Of a DNA stretch of 64,000 nucleotides, positions 35,814 through 44,824 are shown piece after piece. This stretch comes from Bacillota bacterium. GTDB lineage: Bacteria > Bacillota > Clostridia > Clostridiales > Clostridiaceae. The stretch spans positions 33,176 through 97,175 of the forward strand of contig JAJXWH010000019.1 in NCBI GenBank assembly GCA_021781745.1, in the 5' to 3' direction. The notes beneath the pieces were generated by a model that did no database searches, was not told where the DNA came from, and was given only the letters and a program-made list of their open reading frames with translations. Each line of letters opens with the position of its first letter. Position 1 is the stretch's first letter. The translations under genes were made by a program, and so were the position numbers.

Positions 35814-36848
35814 TTATTTTCCTGTCTCCTTTTTTTCATCTTCTGATATATACTTAGGTAACTTTTGCTGATTCCCTGCATTGTTTATTGCTATAGGAAT
35901 TTTATTCTCAGTTATAACCTTATCCGTCTTAATAAGGGAACCATACTTTATTGCTTGTCCATTTACTGTGATTAGTGTTTTTTTATTTAAATCCAGCATA
36001 TTGTTGCTTAATGCATATTCAAATATGTTCGCCACAGCATCATCAATATCTCTATTCAGGATATTTGTATTATTAATAAGCTCTTTTCCTTTTTCTGTAG
36101 GTGAATATGTATATATAACCTTATTAAATTTATTAATATTTATTTTTATAGGCGAGGTTGTTTCTATTACAATTATGCTTTCGGTTCTCCTATATTCAAT
36201 AACAATCCCAGCTCCAATAAATATTAATATTAATAATAAAATAGAAATATGTATTTTAAAGTTCGCAAAAGTATTCTTTTTTCTGCCTTCGCATATATCA
36301 CCGATATCAACTTTACTACTGGTTTTTATTTTCAAAAATTCACCTTTAGAGGTTATTATGTATGCTGATTTTTTTGATGCTCTTATTACTAAACCTTTAT
36401 GCAATTGCTGTTTCTTATCTTGAATACTTCTTACATTGTTATCTTCCTTCAAAATTATTTTAAGCAAATCCTGTAGGCCTTTATAATTAGGATTGGATAA
36501 TATTATGTGGTAGGCTATTATATAATCTCTGCACTTCGTTAAATACTCAGGCTTAATCTTTGTTAATTTACTTATTTTTGATATAGGCAAATCCTTTTTT
36601 TTACTTATTATTTCCAATAGCTCTTCGTTATGAGTTAAGTAATATGCTACATTTAAAGCTAAATTCCGGTCATTTTCCCTTATTGGAAAGTTTACTAAGT
36701 CTTTAAGTAAAACATTATATGCACTTAGTTCTTTTAAAAACAATACAATTTGCCTATTTCTATTCTCCTCCATTGAGGATCCCATTAATACCATTGACGG
36801 GATGGCAGCAAATACATATTTATTTTTACTAAAGCCCAAATTCTCCAT
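35814..36848 (-). CDS. SigI C-terminal domain fused to RsgI anti-sigma factor
   Basis: A 344-residue membrane protein. Residues 28-134 align by eye with the C-terminal domain of sigma-I: LKELSAYNVLLKDLV, NEELLEIISKKKDLPISKI, then CRDYIIAYHIIL in place of NRKYIIAMCIII of B. subtilis SigI. Residues 149-192 are an RsgI N-terminal domain (KGLVIRASKKSAYIITSKGEF). A membrane helix lies at 200-217 and an RsgI-type periplasmic part at 218-344. The sigma region 2 domain is absent, both in the protein and upstream. The usual autocleavage Asn-Pro is Ser232-Pro233. An AAAGGAG site precedes the ATG. No cognate full-length sigI lies nearby. Confidence 0.8.
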   Translation of the reverse strand: MENLGFSKNKYVFAAIPSMVLMGSSMEENRNRQIVLFLKELSAYNVLLKDLVNFPIRENDRNLALNVAYYLTHNEELLEIISKKKDLPISKISKLTKIKPEYLTKCRDYIIAYHIILSNPNYKGLQDLLKIILKEDNNVRSIQDKKQQLHKGLVIRASKKSAYIITSKGEFLKIKTSSKVDIGDICEGRKKNTFANFKIHISILLLILIFIGAGIVIEYRRTESIIVIETTSPIKININKFNKVIYTYSPTEKGKELINNTNILNRDIDDAVANIFEYALSNNMLDLNKKTLITVNGQAIKYGSLIKTDKVITENKIPIAINNAGNQQKLPKYISEDEKKETGK

Positions 36849-36978
36849 ATTGTAAACACTCCTTTAAAATATTAACCCTTTATCCAACTCCTTCATACTA
36901 TGTATTATAGCATAGAAAATTCCTTATCAATAAGATTTTATATATCTATTTTCAAATCAATATTTGGGAGATTATTTT

Positions 36979-37146
36979 ATGAAAGAAAAAATAATATATG
37001 TAGATTTTATAAAAAAACGTAGAATAACATTTATACATTTTATTATAAATAAGATTGCTGCTTTATTAATCTCTAAACTAAGAATTTTTAAGACTACTTC
37101 CTCTGAACATATATATGTAAGTAAGAAAAAACGTATTTCTAACTAA
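36979..37146 (+). CDS. Small basic protein, unknown
   Basis: A 55-residue Lys/Arg-rich protein (pI clearly basic) with a central hydrophobic stretch (FIHFIINKIAALLISKL). I chose the ATG at 36979, 9 bases after GGGAG; a TTG at 36964 is possible. It lies between the divergent RsgI-like gene and ispF. No family recognised; real expression is uncertain. Confidence 0.45.
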   Translation: MKEKIIYVDFIKKRRITFIHFIINKIAALLISKLRIFKTTSSEHIYVSKKKRISN

Positions 37147-37236
37147 CTATAGTTAATTGTATATTATATATTTTATATGGCTCTTATATTATGTTAAAAT
37201 GTATACAATATTAAAACATTTAAATGAGGTGAATGT

Positions 37237-37710
37237 ATGAGAGTTGGATTAGGATATGATGTACATCGGCTAGTTGAAGATAGAAAATTAATTATAGGCG
37301 GAGTTGAAATTCCTTTCGAGAAAGGGCTTTTAGGTCATTCTGATGCTGATGTTCTTCTTCATGCTATAATGGATTCTTTGTTAGGTGCTTGTGCACTTGG
37401 TGATATTGGAAAACATTTTCCGGACACAGATAATGCCTTTAAGGGCATATCCAGTATTTTATTACTTGAGAAAACAGGCAAACTTATTTTTGAATCAGGT
37501 TATATAATAAATAATATAGATGCTACCATAATAGCTCAGAAACCAAAAATGATGCCTTATATTGAAAATATGAGAGAAACTATATCAAATGCTCTTAATA
37601 TAGATATAAGTAAAATAAATATAAAAGCAACCACAGAAGAGGGTCTCGGATTTACTGGTGAAATGCTTGGAATCTCAGCTCAAAGTATAGCTTCTGTTGA
37701 AAAATATTAG
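37237..37710 (+). CDS. ispF: 2-C-methyl-D-erythritol 2,4-cyclodiphosphate synthase
   Basis: A 157-residue enzyme of the MEP isoprenoid pathway. The zinc and substrate residues are visible in [25 protein letters not shown] and the [11 protein letters not shown] loop, with IGKHFPDTD between. Length is as expected for this trimeric enzyme. An AGGTG site precedes the ATG. It stands apart from other MEP genes. Confidence 0.96.
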   Translation: MRVGLGYDVHRLVEDRKLIIGGVEIPFEKGLLGHSDADVLLHAIMDSLLGACALGDIGKHFPDTDNAFKGISSILLLEKTGKLIFESGYIINNIDATIIAQKPKMMPYIENMRETISNALNIDISKINIKATTEEGLGFTGEMLGISAQSIASVEKY

Positions 37711-37742
37711 AAGATTATTATTAATAATAGAGAACAAAAGAG

Positions 37743-37830
37743 TTGTCTTAAAATAAAAAAACAGCACAATATACTGATTTCTTTTATTAAAATCTACCAT
37801 ATTGTACTTAAATCTATTTTAAGGCATCTT
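37743..37830. terminator. Terminator between ispF and the convergent hypothetical gene
   Basis: An outer stem (37745-37757 with 37815-37827) and an inner one (ACAATAT/ATATTGT) form a long imperfect hairpin between convergent genes. Confidence 0.55.
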
Positions 37831-37885
37831 TCTTAATCTTGTTAGTTCAGTGATAACTATTTATTTTTAAATAAGTTCTAATAGT

Positions 37886-38560
37886 TTAAAATACTTCACT
37901 TAATTTATTTAATAGAATCTTTCTAAATATTTCTCCTTTATCAGAATCAATCGGAGCAAATTTGCAAACATCTTTCCACTCATCCATTGTCATGCCTATT
38001 TTACTTTCTAATTCCTTTTCCGTACTTGTTAATAATGAAGATGAAATTACAAACTCACCTAATTCTTCTGAGGTCTTAAAAATTTTTAAATATAAAAATT
38101 CTTTATTATCCCCAATCCACTTCTTATTAAACTCTTTAATAAATTTCTTAAGTTCCTCTTCTATTTTATTAGTTGGTAAGTTCCATAAGCAATTTATAAA
38201 TTCATAATCCCTTATCATATTTACTGCAGTTTCTCTACTTATTGTTTTTGCTCTCTCTGCTTCACGAACAATTTTATCCACTGTTAGATGTGGAATTCTA
38301 GTAACTATTTTATCTTTCCCATATATCCATTTATAAAAAGCCTCTTGTAAGAATGAGTATTGAATATACCCAATCAAACTTTTTATATTTGGAAAATACC
38401 CCCACATATTGTTTATTCCATTTTTATTTCCAAATATAAGACTATGAAAATAAAAACTTCCTTCAGTAGGTAATTTTTGCATAAGCATATGACCTCTTCT
38501 TGTCTTGTTCTCGCTGATAACGTTTTCCCAATACTTGAATGAATTATACTTGTCCCTCAC
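37886..38560 (-). CDS. Hypothetical protein
   Basis: A 224-residue soluble protein, rich in aromatic and charged residues, with no signal peptide, membrane segment or motif I recognise. The N-terminal half has several Trp and Tyr residues (FKYWENVI, NMWGYFPNI, YKWIYGKDK); the C-terminal half looks helical (EELKKFIKEFNKKWIG, MTMDEWKDVCKF). AGGAAGG lies before the ATG. The 384-bp gap on its upstream side (38561-38944) is very AT-rich, with no feature seen except the HNH gene's ribosome binding site. Confidence 0.7.
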   Translation of the reverse strand: MRDKYNSFKYWENVISENKTRRGHMLMQKLPTEGSFYFHSLIFGNKNGINNMWGYFPNIKSLIGYIQYSFLQEAFYKWIYGKDKIVTRIPHLTVDKIVREAERAKTISRETAVNMIRDYEFINCLWNLPTNKIEEELKKFIKEFNKKWIGDNKEFLYLKIFKTSEELGEFVISSSLLTSTEKELESKIGMTMDEWKDVCKFAPIDSDKGEIFRKILLNKLSEVF

Positions 38561-38944
38561 TTCAACTCACCTTCCTATTAATAATTAAAATTATAATATA
38601 TACACAATATATTTGTCCAAATTGTATTATATAGTATATAATACAATTTAATTAGGTTTAATATGCTATAAATTTTGTTAAAATTATTTTATAATTAGTA
38701 TTATCCCTACTTTATATTATATTACATTTTATTTATATTTTGTTAATATATGTAATAAAATTATTAAAATTGATATTTTTATTTTATTACTTTATAATAT
38801 TACATGTTAATACTTTGACATAAGATATGAGCAATATAGTTTCATTAACATAAAAGGTTGAAAATTTTAATTTAATTTACTTAAATAAATTTTTAAAACT
38901 CTATATATAGATATATGAGTTAAATTCTAAGGAGGATTTAAACA

Positions 38945-39349
38945 TTGTGTTTATGTGAAATATGTAATGCAGAAGCTGATATACATCATATTGTTCACAG
39001 AAGTGAAGGCGGCTTTGATATTGAATTAAATTATATGTATTTGTGTCCATCTCATCATAGAGGGAAATATGGTCCCCATCAATCTAAGGAAGTTGATTTA
39101 AGGTATAAGCTGGATCTTCAAATAAAATTATATGAAATGTTAAAAAAGGATTATTATTCTTTTAAAGAATTAGCTTTAGAATTAAATATCCCCAAAAATA
39201 CTCTTAAACGAATAACTAAAAATTTAAAACTTTATAAAGAGGGTTATAAAAAATCAGAAGTTATTTTCAAAATTATGGGTGAAAAATTCTACTCAGAAGA
39301 AATGATTGTTAATTTAACTTTAGATAAATTAATTGAAGATAGTTACTAG
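38945..39349 (+). CDS. HNH-motif protein with helix-turn-helix-like tail
   Basis: A 134-residue protein. Residues 4-40 are an HNH nuclease-like zinc finger: CEIC, then ADIHHIVHRSEGGFDIELNYMYLCPSHH. The C-terminal part looks like a helix-turn-helix (SFKELALELNIPKNTLKRITKNL). The start is TTG with AAGGAGG 9 bases upstream. It stands alone, away from phage or intron sequences, so it may be a housekeeping or defence-related DNA-binding protein. Confidence 0.78.
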   Translation: MCLCEICNAEADIHHIVHRSEGGFDIELNYMYLCPSHHRGKYGPHQSKEVDLRYKLDLQIKLYEMLKKDYYSFKELALELNIPKNTLKRITKNLKLYKEGYKKSEVIFKIMGEKFYSEEMIVNLTLDKLIEDSY

Positions 39350-39371
39350 AAATTTACATTTGAAAATCATC

Positions 39372-39418
39372 GAAAAAAACCACTTACTCAACTAATTAAG
39401 CAGGTGGTTTTGCTTTGC
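39372..39418. terminator. Terminator between the HNH and chemoreceptor genes
   Basis: A perfect 8-bp stem (AAAACCAC at 39376 with GTGGTTTT ending 39411) between convergent genes, flanked by A- and T-rich tails. Confidence 0.75.
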
Positions 39419-39473
39419 AAACTATTATAAATTTTTTATTAATGTATTAACTATTCATAGGTCTTAATAAATC

Positions 39474-41996
39474 TTAAGATATATTGTACTTGCTTAAGTC
39501 TTCAAACTCATCTTCATACTCTTGTACTAATTCTCTTTGTCTTGCATAATTTTTCAATTCTGTAACCTTAGCACAGCCCCATCCAAAGTCTTTTGTTGGT
39601 AATTCAGCTTCAAATTTTTCTAATGGAGATACACTTAAATCAACAAAATTTTCTACTAGTGATAAATGTAGTTCCCGATCAGCTACATATCCAAGTGCAA
39701 GTGCCTCATTAGATGGTATAGCTAACTCTTTTAATTCTTCCTCTAGCGTTAAATCCAATTCTCTTACGTAGCCTGTACCGGTAGTATTCAATTCTTTAGT
39801 TGTTTTTGCGCTTGCTTCCTCAACATTCATATTTATTTCTTCTGTGTCTATTCTTCCTTCTTCATGGCTTTCACTTGATTCCCCTACCCCTATGCTTGTT
39901 TCTTCATCTCCTATTGCTAATTCTTCTGAATCTGTACTTAAGACTTCTACATTAAATACTGCTTCTGTACTATAATCTTCTTGTTCTATTCTAAACATTT
40001 TAACTTTTTCTATTAAATCTCCAGCTTTATCTAATAAAATATCCGAGCTGTTATTTACTTTTTCTGCAAGTATTGCAAGTTCTACCGATGAATCTGTTAC
40101 TTGTTCCAATGAAGTTGATGTATCCTTTATTTCTTCAGATAATTGATATACTGTTTCAACTATTAAATCCTTATTGTGGTTAATGTCATTAAATGCATCA
40201 CTTATGTTTGAAACTTTAGGTGAAATTTCTTTAACAAGTACTGCTATTTCCGAAAAAGAATTTGATGCACGATAAATATTATTTTTTTGGTTTTCTAATT
40301 CATTGTCCATATTTTTAGATTCTTCTACTACTTTATTTATTATATTTACAAGTCTATTTAGTATTTTAGATATATTTTGAGCTGATTCCTTACTCTTATC
40401 TGAAAGCTTTCTAACTTCTTGAACTATAACGTTAAATCCTCTTCCTGCTTCTCCTGCACTAGCAGCCTCAATTGCAGCGTTAAACGCTAAAAGATTTATT
40501 TGCTCTGAAATTCCGTTAATGATGTTAATAATTTCACCAACATTTTTCATATCTCCTTGTATATACTCAATACTAATTGCAAATTTTTCAAAAGTATCAT
40601 TAACACTTGTGATTCCACTATTTAATTCCTCTATATCTTTAGTTCCTGCTAATGATTTATCACTTACTATTAACACATCCTGATTAATTAAGTGAATGTT
40701 CTCATTAACTACATTTATTCTATCTCCAAATTCAGCTAACTTGTTAGTTATTTCTTCGAACTCATTACTTTGCTTATTAGTATTAATTGCGACTTCCCCA
40801 ATGGATGCAGATATTTCCTCTGTAAGAACTGCTAATTGTTCCGCAACTTCTGTTAATGATACAGAACCCTCTTGAACCACATTGGCATTGTTTCTAACTG
40901 TTCTTATCATCTTTCCTACAGATTCTTTTGCCTGTTCTACGCTCGTACATATTTCAGTTATTTCGTCATTTCCTTTAGTATATTTTTTTTCAATTTTAGA
41001 ATAAAAATCTCCTTTTGCAATACTATCAACGTAATCTTTTGCTCCCAATAATCTATTTATCAATCTAATAGTAAAACCTACAATTATTGCAGAAATTAAT
41101 AGTATCATAATAATTGTTACTATAGTATCAACCATTCCCAAACTATTCAATGCACTTAATAAATCTTTTTCTTCAACAGTAATTCCAATAGAAAGACCAG
41201 TCTTTCCAATTGGAGAATATGTTATATATCTTACCTTTCCTTCATAAGTATATTTCCCCATTCCAGATTGGGTTCCAATTATCATACTTTTTCCTATATT
41301 ATTTAAGTCATCTAATGATTCCTTATCTGAAGTCATATTTGTTATATTTTTATTTCCAGACACAAGGCTTTCATCTTCTGCCACAATAAAATTACCATTA
41401 CTATCTACAATTAAAGAACTTCCTGTATTTAAAAATTTAGTTTCGTTATTTAAAATAGAAAAATCTTTACAGTCCTTTACTGATGTTATAACTCCAATAA
41501 CATTACTAGAAGAGTCTTTAATTGGAACTGAATATGATATAACTTTTTTATTTGTAATTGGGTCTATATAAGGGCTTGTTATAGAGTTTTCTCCTTTGAT
41601 TGACTTCATAAAACTTTGAGTTGTTTTTACTACTTTTTTATTTCCTAATGTATCTATTGAATTTCCATTCTTATCACTTATACTCATTCCTAATTGTCCA
41701 ATTGCTTTTAATGATGGTTTAAGAATCTCTACTTTCTTTTCCAATGGAATATCTTCATTGCTAATTTCAGGATTACTTGCAATTAACTCTAGGTTTTTAA
41801 TTTCACTCTTTATCTCATCATCTGCCCTAGAAGCTGCATTTTTTGTCATCTCCGACATTATATTTAAATTACTTTCTTTTAGCGAATTACTTGCAAATCT
41901 ATATCCTAATCCAGATAACACAATAAATCCAACCAATAACATCGGCACTACGAACATAATGATTTTTATTTTAATACTTCTAATTTTTTTATTCAT
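39474..41996 (-). CDS. Methyl-accepting chemotaxis protein with acidic C-terminal extension
   Basis: An 840-residue receptor. In order: membrane helix 1 (about 12-30), extracellular dCache-like sensor (about 33-275), membrane helix 2 (about 284-309), HAMP, and the signalling domain, whose tip reads [24 protein letters not shown]. The usual NAAIEAARAGE Arg is Ser here. After residue 670 there is an unusual 170-residue acidic tail ([27 protein letters not shown]) ending in a charged helix. CAGGAGG precedes the ATG. No chemotaxis genes are adjacent. Confidence 0.88.
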   Translation of the reverse strand: MNKKIRSIKIKIIMFVVPMLLVGFIVLSGLGYRFASNSLKESNLNIMSEMTKNAASRADDEIKSEIKNLELIASNPEISNEDIPLEKKVEILKPSLKAIGQLGMSISDKNGNSIDTLGNKKVVKTTQSFMKSIKGENSITSPYIDPITNKKVISYSVPIKDSSSNVIGVITSVKDCKDFSILNNETKFLNTGSSLIVDSNGNFIVAEDESLVSGNKNITNMTSDKESLDDLNNIGKSMIIGTQSGMGKYTYEGKVRYITYSPIGKTGLSIGITVEEKDLLSALNSLGMVDTIVTIIMILLISAIIVGFTIRLINRLLGAKDYVDSIAKGDFYSKIEKKYTKGNDEITEICTSVEQAKESVGKMIRTVRNNANVVQEGSVSLTEVAEQLAVLTEEISASIGEVAINTNKQSNEFEEITNKLAEFGDRINVVNENIHLINQDVLIVSDKSLAGTKDIEELNSGITSVNDTFEKFAISIEYIQGDMKNVGEIINIINGISEQINLLAFNAAIEAASAGEAGRGFNVIVQEVRKLSDKSKESAQNISKILNRLVNIINKVVEESKNMDNELENQKNNIYRASNSFSEIAVLVKEISPKVSNISDAFNDINHNKDLIVETVYQLSEEIKDTSTSLEQVTDSSVELAILAEKVNNSSDILLDKAGDLIEKVKMFRIEQEDYSTEAVFNVEVLSTDSEELAIGDEETSIGVGESSESHEEGRIDTEEINMNVEEASAKTTKELNTTGTGYVRELDLTLEEELKELAIPSNEALALGYVADRELHLSLVENFVDLSVSPLEKFEAELPTKDFGWGCAKVTELKNYARQRELVQEYEDEFEDLSKYNIS

Positions 41997-42153
41997 TTCT
42001 ACCTCCTGAAATAAATATCTATTCGAGTCTACATAATTCTATTTTATGTCACTATAATAAACTTTCTATTAAAATATGATTAAAACATTGTTAAAACAGT
42101 TAAAATATTCTTATAATACCATCCCCATTCTATAGGTTTTTTTGTCTAATTTA

Positions 42154-42182
42154 TTGACATCCAAAAATTCAATGTTTATAAT
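42154..42182 (+). promoter_or_regulatory. thrS promoter
   Basis: TTGACA (42154-42159) and TATAAT (42177-42182) are spaced by 17 bases, a perfect housekeeping promoter. Transcription should start near 42190, just before the T-box leader. Confidence 0.88.
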
Positions 42183-42204
42183 AAAAATAATAATTAATAT
42201 AAAA

Positions 42205-42495
42205 ATGCGTTGATGAGGACAGTAAGCTAAAATCTTATTTTTCAGAGAGAGAATATACTGGTGTGAGTATTCTTAAATAAATTTAGACTGAAAACCACCT
42301 CTGAGCGGCTCTAATAAAGCCCGTAATTATCACGTTACGATAAGTTTAAGTGACCTATTATTTAGAGTTATTTTCAATAGTCTTTATGTCATTATATTTT
42401 TAGTATTTAGACTGTTTAAATTAACACTTTTTAGGTAATTAGAGTGGAACCACGGATACTACTTCGTCTCTATTTTTTGAGATGAAGTTTTTTTA
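42205..42495 (+). ncRNA. T-box leader of thrS
   Basis: A tRNA-sensing leader. Stem I begins near GATGAGGACAGTAAGC (42213). ACC codons, which pair with a tRNA-Thr anticodon, lie at 42294-42299 in the probable specifier loop. The T-box sequence itself is GAGTGGAACCACGG (42443-42456). Uncharged tRNA-Thr should favour the antiterminator and allow thrS expression. The choice of specifier ACC is inferred from position. Confidence 0.9.
42461..42495 (+). terminator. T-box terminator
   Basis: ACTTCGTCTC (42461-42470) pairs with GAGATGAAGT, followed by seven T residues. It competes with the antiterminator formed by the T-box sequence. Confidence 0.88.
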
Positions 42496-42595
42496 TTTGC
42501 AAAAATCTAATTTAAATAATTATTTATGCTAGCAATAATTAGTATTGAAATTCAAGAAATTAACTATTTTTTTATATTTTGAAAGGAGTTTTAAA

Positions 42596-44527
42596 ATGAT
42601 AAAGGTAACTTTAAAAGATGGCTCAGTTAAAGAATACGAAGCTGGTTTATCAGTTTATGAAATTGCTAAATCAATTAGTGAAGGTTTAGCTAGAAATGCT
42701 TGTTGTGGTATTATCAATGGTAAAGTTGTTGACCTTAGACAAGAAGTTAATGAAGATGTGGAGCTAAGCATTTGTACTTTTGATTCACAAGAAGGTAAGG
42801 ATGCTGTAAGACACAGTATATCTCACGTTTTAGCTTATGCTGTAAAAAGATTATTCCCTGAAACAAAATTAGCTATAGGACCTTCTATTTCCAATGGCTT
42901 CTACTATGATTTCGATAGAGAAGCTGCCTTCACAGCTGCAGATCTTGAAAAACTTGAAGCAGAAATGCAAAAAATAATAAAAGAAAATCCTTCAATTGAA
43001 AGATCTACACTTCCTAGAAGCGAAGCTTTAGAATTAATGAAGGATGAACCTTATAAAGTAGAATTAATAAATGATCTTCCTGAAAATGAAGTAATTTCTT
43101 TCTATACAATGGGTGAATTTACTGACTTATGTGCTGGGCCTCATCTTATATCATTAAAACCAGTTAAAGCTATTAAACTTACTAGAAGTGCTGGTGCCTA
43201 TTGGAAAGGTAACGAAAAGAACAAAATGCTTACTAGAATTTATGGTACTGCTTTCTTAAAGAAAGCTGATCTAGATGAATTCTTAGAAGCTTTAGAAGAA
43301 GCTAAGAAGAGAGACCACAATAAACTTGGTAGGGAATTAAAGCTATTCACTACTGATGAAAATGTAGGTCAAGGACTTCCGCTGTTAATGCCTAAAGGAG
43401 CTAAAATAGTTCAACTCCTTCAAAGATGGGTTGAAGATGAAGAAGAAAAAAGAGGATATCTTTTAACTAAAACTCCATTTATGGCTAAAAGCGATTTATA
43501 CAAAATTTCTGGTCACTGGGATCACTACAAAGATGGCATGTTCGTATTAGGAGATGAGGAAAAAGATGATGAGGTATTTGCTTTAAGACCTATGACTTGC
43601 CCATTCCAATACACTATATATAATGCTGAACAACACAGCTACAGAGATCTTCCTATAAGATACGGCGAAACTTCTACTCTATTTAGAAATGAAGCATCAG
43701 GAGAAATGCATGGTCTTATAAGAGTTAGACAATTCACTTTAGCTGATGGCCATTTAGTTGTTACACCTGAACAATTAGAAGAAGAATTTAAGGGCGTTCT
43801 TGAATTAATTCAATATTTAATGGGAACTTTAGGAATTGCTGAAAAAATAACTTATAGATTCTCTAAATGGGATCCAAACAATACTGAAAAATACATCAAT
43901 GATCCTGATGCTTGGAATAAAACTCAAGATACAATGAGAAACATTTTAGATCACTTAAACATTAATTATGTTGAAGCTGATGATGAAGCTGCCTTCTATG
44001 GTCCAAAGCTTGATTTACAATTTAGAAATGTTCATGGTAAAGAAGACACTTTATTCACAGTTCAAATTGACTTTGCTTTAGCTGAAAGATTTGATATGAG
44101 CTATGTAGATAAAGACGGAGAAAAGAAACGTCCTTATATAATCCATAGATCATCAATTGGATGTTATGAAAGAACTTTAGCTATGCTTATAGAAGAATAT
44201 GCTGGTGCGTTCCCAACATGGTTATCTCCAGTTCAAGCAAAGGTATTACCAATCTCTGACAAATACAACGATTATGCTGAAGCAGTTACAAAAGCCTTAA
44301 AAAACAGAGGCGTTAGGGCAGAAGCTGATTATAGAGCTGAAAAGATTGGTTATAAAATCAGAGAAGCAAGACTTGAAAGAATTCCTTATATCTTAGTTGT
44401 TGGAGAAAAGGAAGCTGCAAACAACGAAGTTTCTGTAAGAAGCAGAAAAAATGATGATGAAGGTGCTGTTAAGTTAGATGCATTCATCGAAAGAATAGTA
44501 ACAGAAATAGATAACAAAGAAAGATAA
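42596..44527 (+). CDS. thrS: Threonyl-tRNA synthetase
   Basis: A 643-residue class II synthetase. It has the TGS domain at the N-terminus, the editing domain with HSISHVLAYAVK and the conserved Cys in LCAGPHL, and the catalytic core with zinc-binding MTCPFQYTIY, motif 2 TLFRNEASGEMHGLIRVRQF, and motif 3 PYIIHRSSIGCYERTLAMLIE. The anticodon domain is at the C-terminus. I chose ATG 42596, with GAAAGGAG upstream; an in-frame extension to 42545 has no site. It is controlled by the T-box leader. Confidence 0.97.
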   Translation: MIKVTLKDGSVKEYEAGLSVYEIAKSISEGLARNACCGIINGKVVDLRQEVNEDVELSICTFDSQEGKDAVRHSISHVLAYAVKRLFPETKLAIGPSISNGFYYDFDREAAFTAADLEKLEAEMQKIIKENPSIERSTLPRSEALELMKDEPYKVELINDLPENEVISFYTMGEFTDLCAGPHLISLKPVKAIKLTRSAGAYWKGNEKNKMLTRIYGTAFLKKADLDEFLEALEEAKKRDHNKLGRELKLFTTDENVGQGLPLLMPKGAKIVQLLQRWVEDEEEKRGYLLTKTPFMAKSDLYKISGHWDHYKDGMFVLGDEEKDDEVFALRPMTCPFQYTIYNAEQHSYRDLPIRYGETSTLFRNEASGEMHGLIRVRQFTLADGHLVVTPEQLEEEFKGVLELIQYLMGTLGIAEKITYRFSKWDPNNTEKYINDPDAWNKTQDTMRNILDHLNINYVEADDEAAFYGPKLDLQFRNVHGKEDTLFTVQIDFALAERFDMSYVDKDGEKKRPYIIHRSSIGCYERTLAMLIEEYAGAFPTWLSPVQAKVLPISDKYNDYAEAVTKALKNRGVRAEADYRAEKIGYKIREARLERIPYILVVGEKEAANNEVSVRSRKNDDEGAVKLDAFIERIVTEIDNKER

Positions 44528-44660
44528 GTGAAATTCCAAATTTTATATTTGGCTAATTGAACTTACTCAGCGAACGTATGTGAGTCGAGTTTCCTTATTT
44601 GATGTTAACAGTTCACAATTTACAGTTGTGGCTGATATTCTTACAGAATGTCTTAATTGT
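44528..44660. repeat. Dispersed repeat fragments after thrS
   Basis: Bases 44530-44590 (TTCCAAATTTTATATTTGGC, then AATTGAACTTACTCAGCGA) resemble the inserted centre of the palindromic repeat at 15190-15258. Around 44608 and 44805-44838 lie opposed copies of a GTTAACAGTT-type motif, the second running into the end of the sulfhydrylase gene. Confidence 0.5.
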
Positions 44661-44720
44661 ATGATTTTATAATTCTTAACTATTGAATTTTTTGTTATTG
44701 ATTATGATTGTTATAAAGAT

Positions 44721-44768
44721 ATAAGCTGCTGAAAACTGACTAAGTCAGTTTTCAGCAGCTTATTTTTA
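44721..44768. terminator. Strong terminator between thrS and the sulfhydrylase gene
   Basis: A perfect 20-bp stem (44721-44740 with 44744-44763) is followed by TTTTTA and lies between convergent genes. Confidence 0.9.
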
Positions 44769-44824
44769 TATTAATTTTAGAAAAGCCGCAAGGCTTTTCA
44801 TCCTAAACTGTTAATTGTTAACTC

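Noticed and set aside
35881..36423. 180-residue hydrophobic plus-strand frame
   Set aside because: It is the antisense shadow of the SigI-C/RsgI fusion gene; its hydrophobicity comes from the complement of Lys/Glu/Asn codons.
38945..39349. HNH gene as part of a group I/II intron or prophage
   Set aside because: No intron structure, phage gene or reverse transcriptase lies near it.
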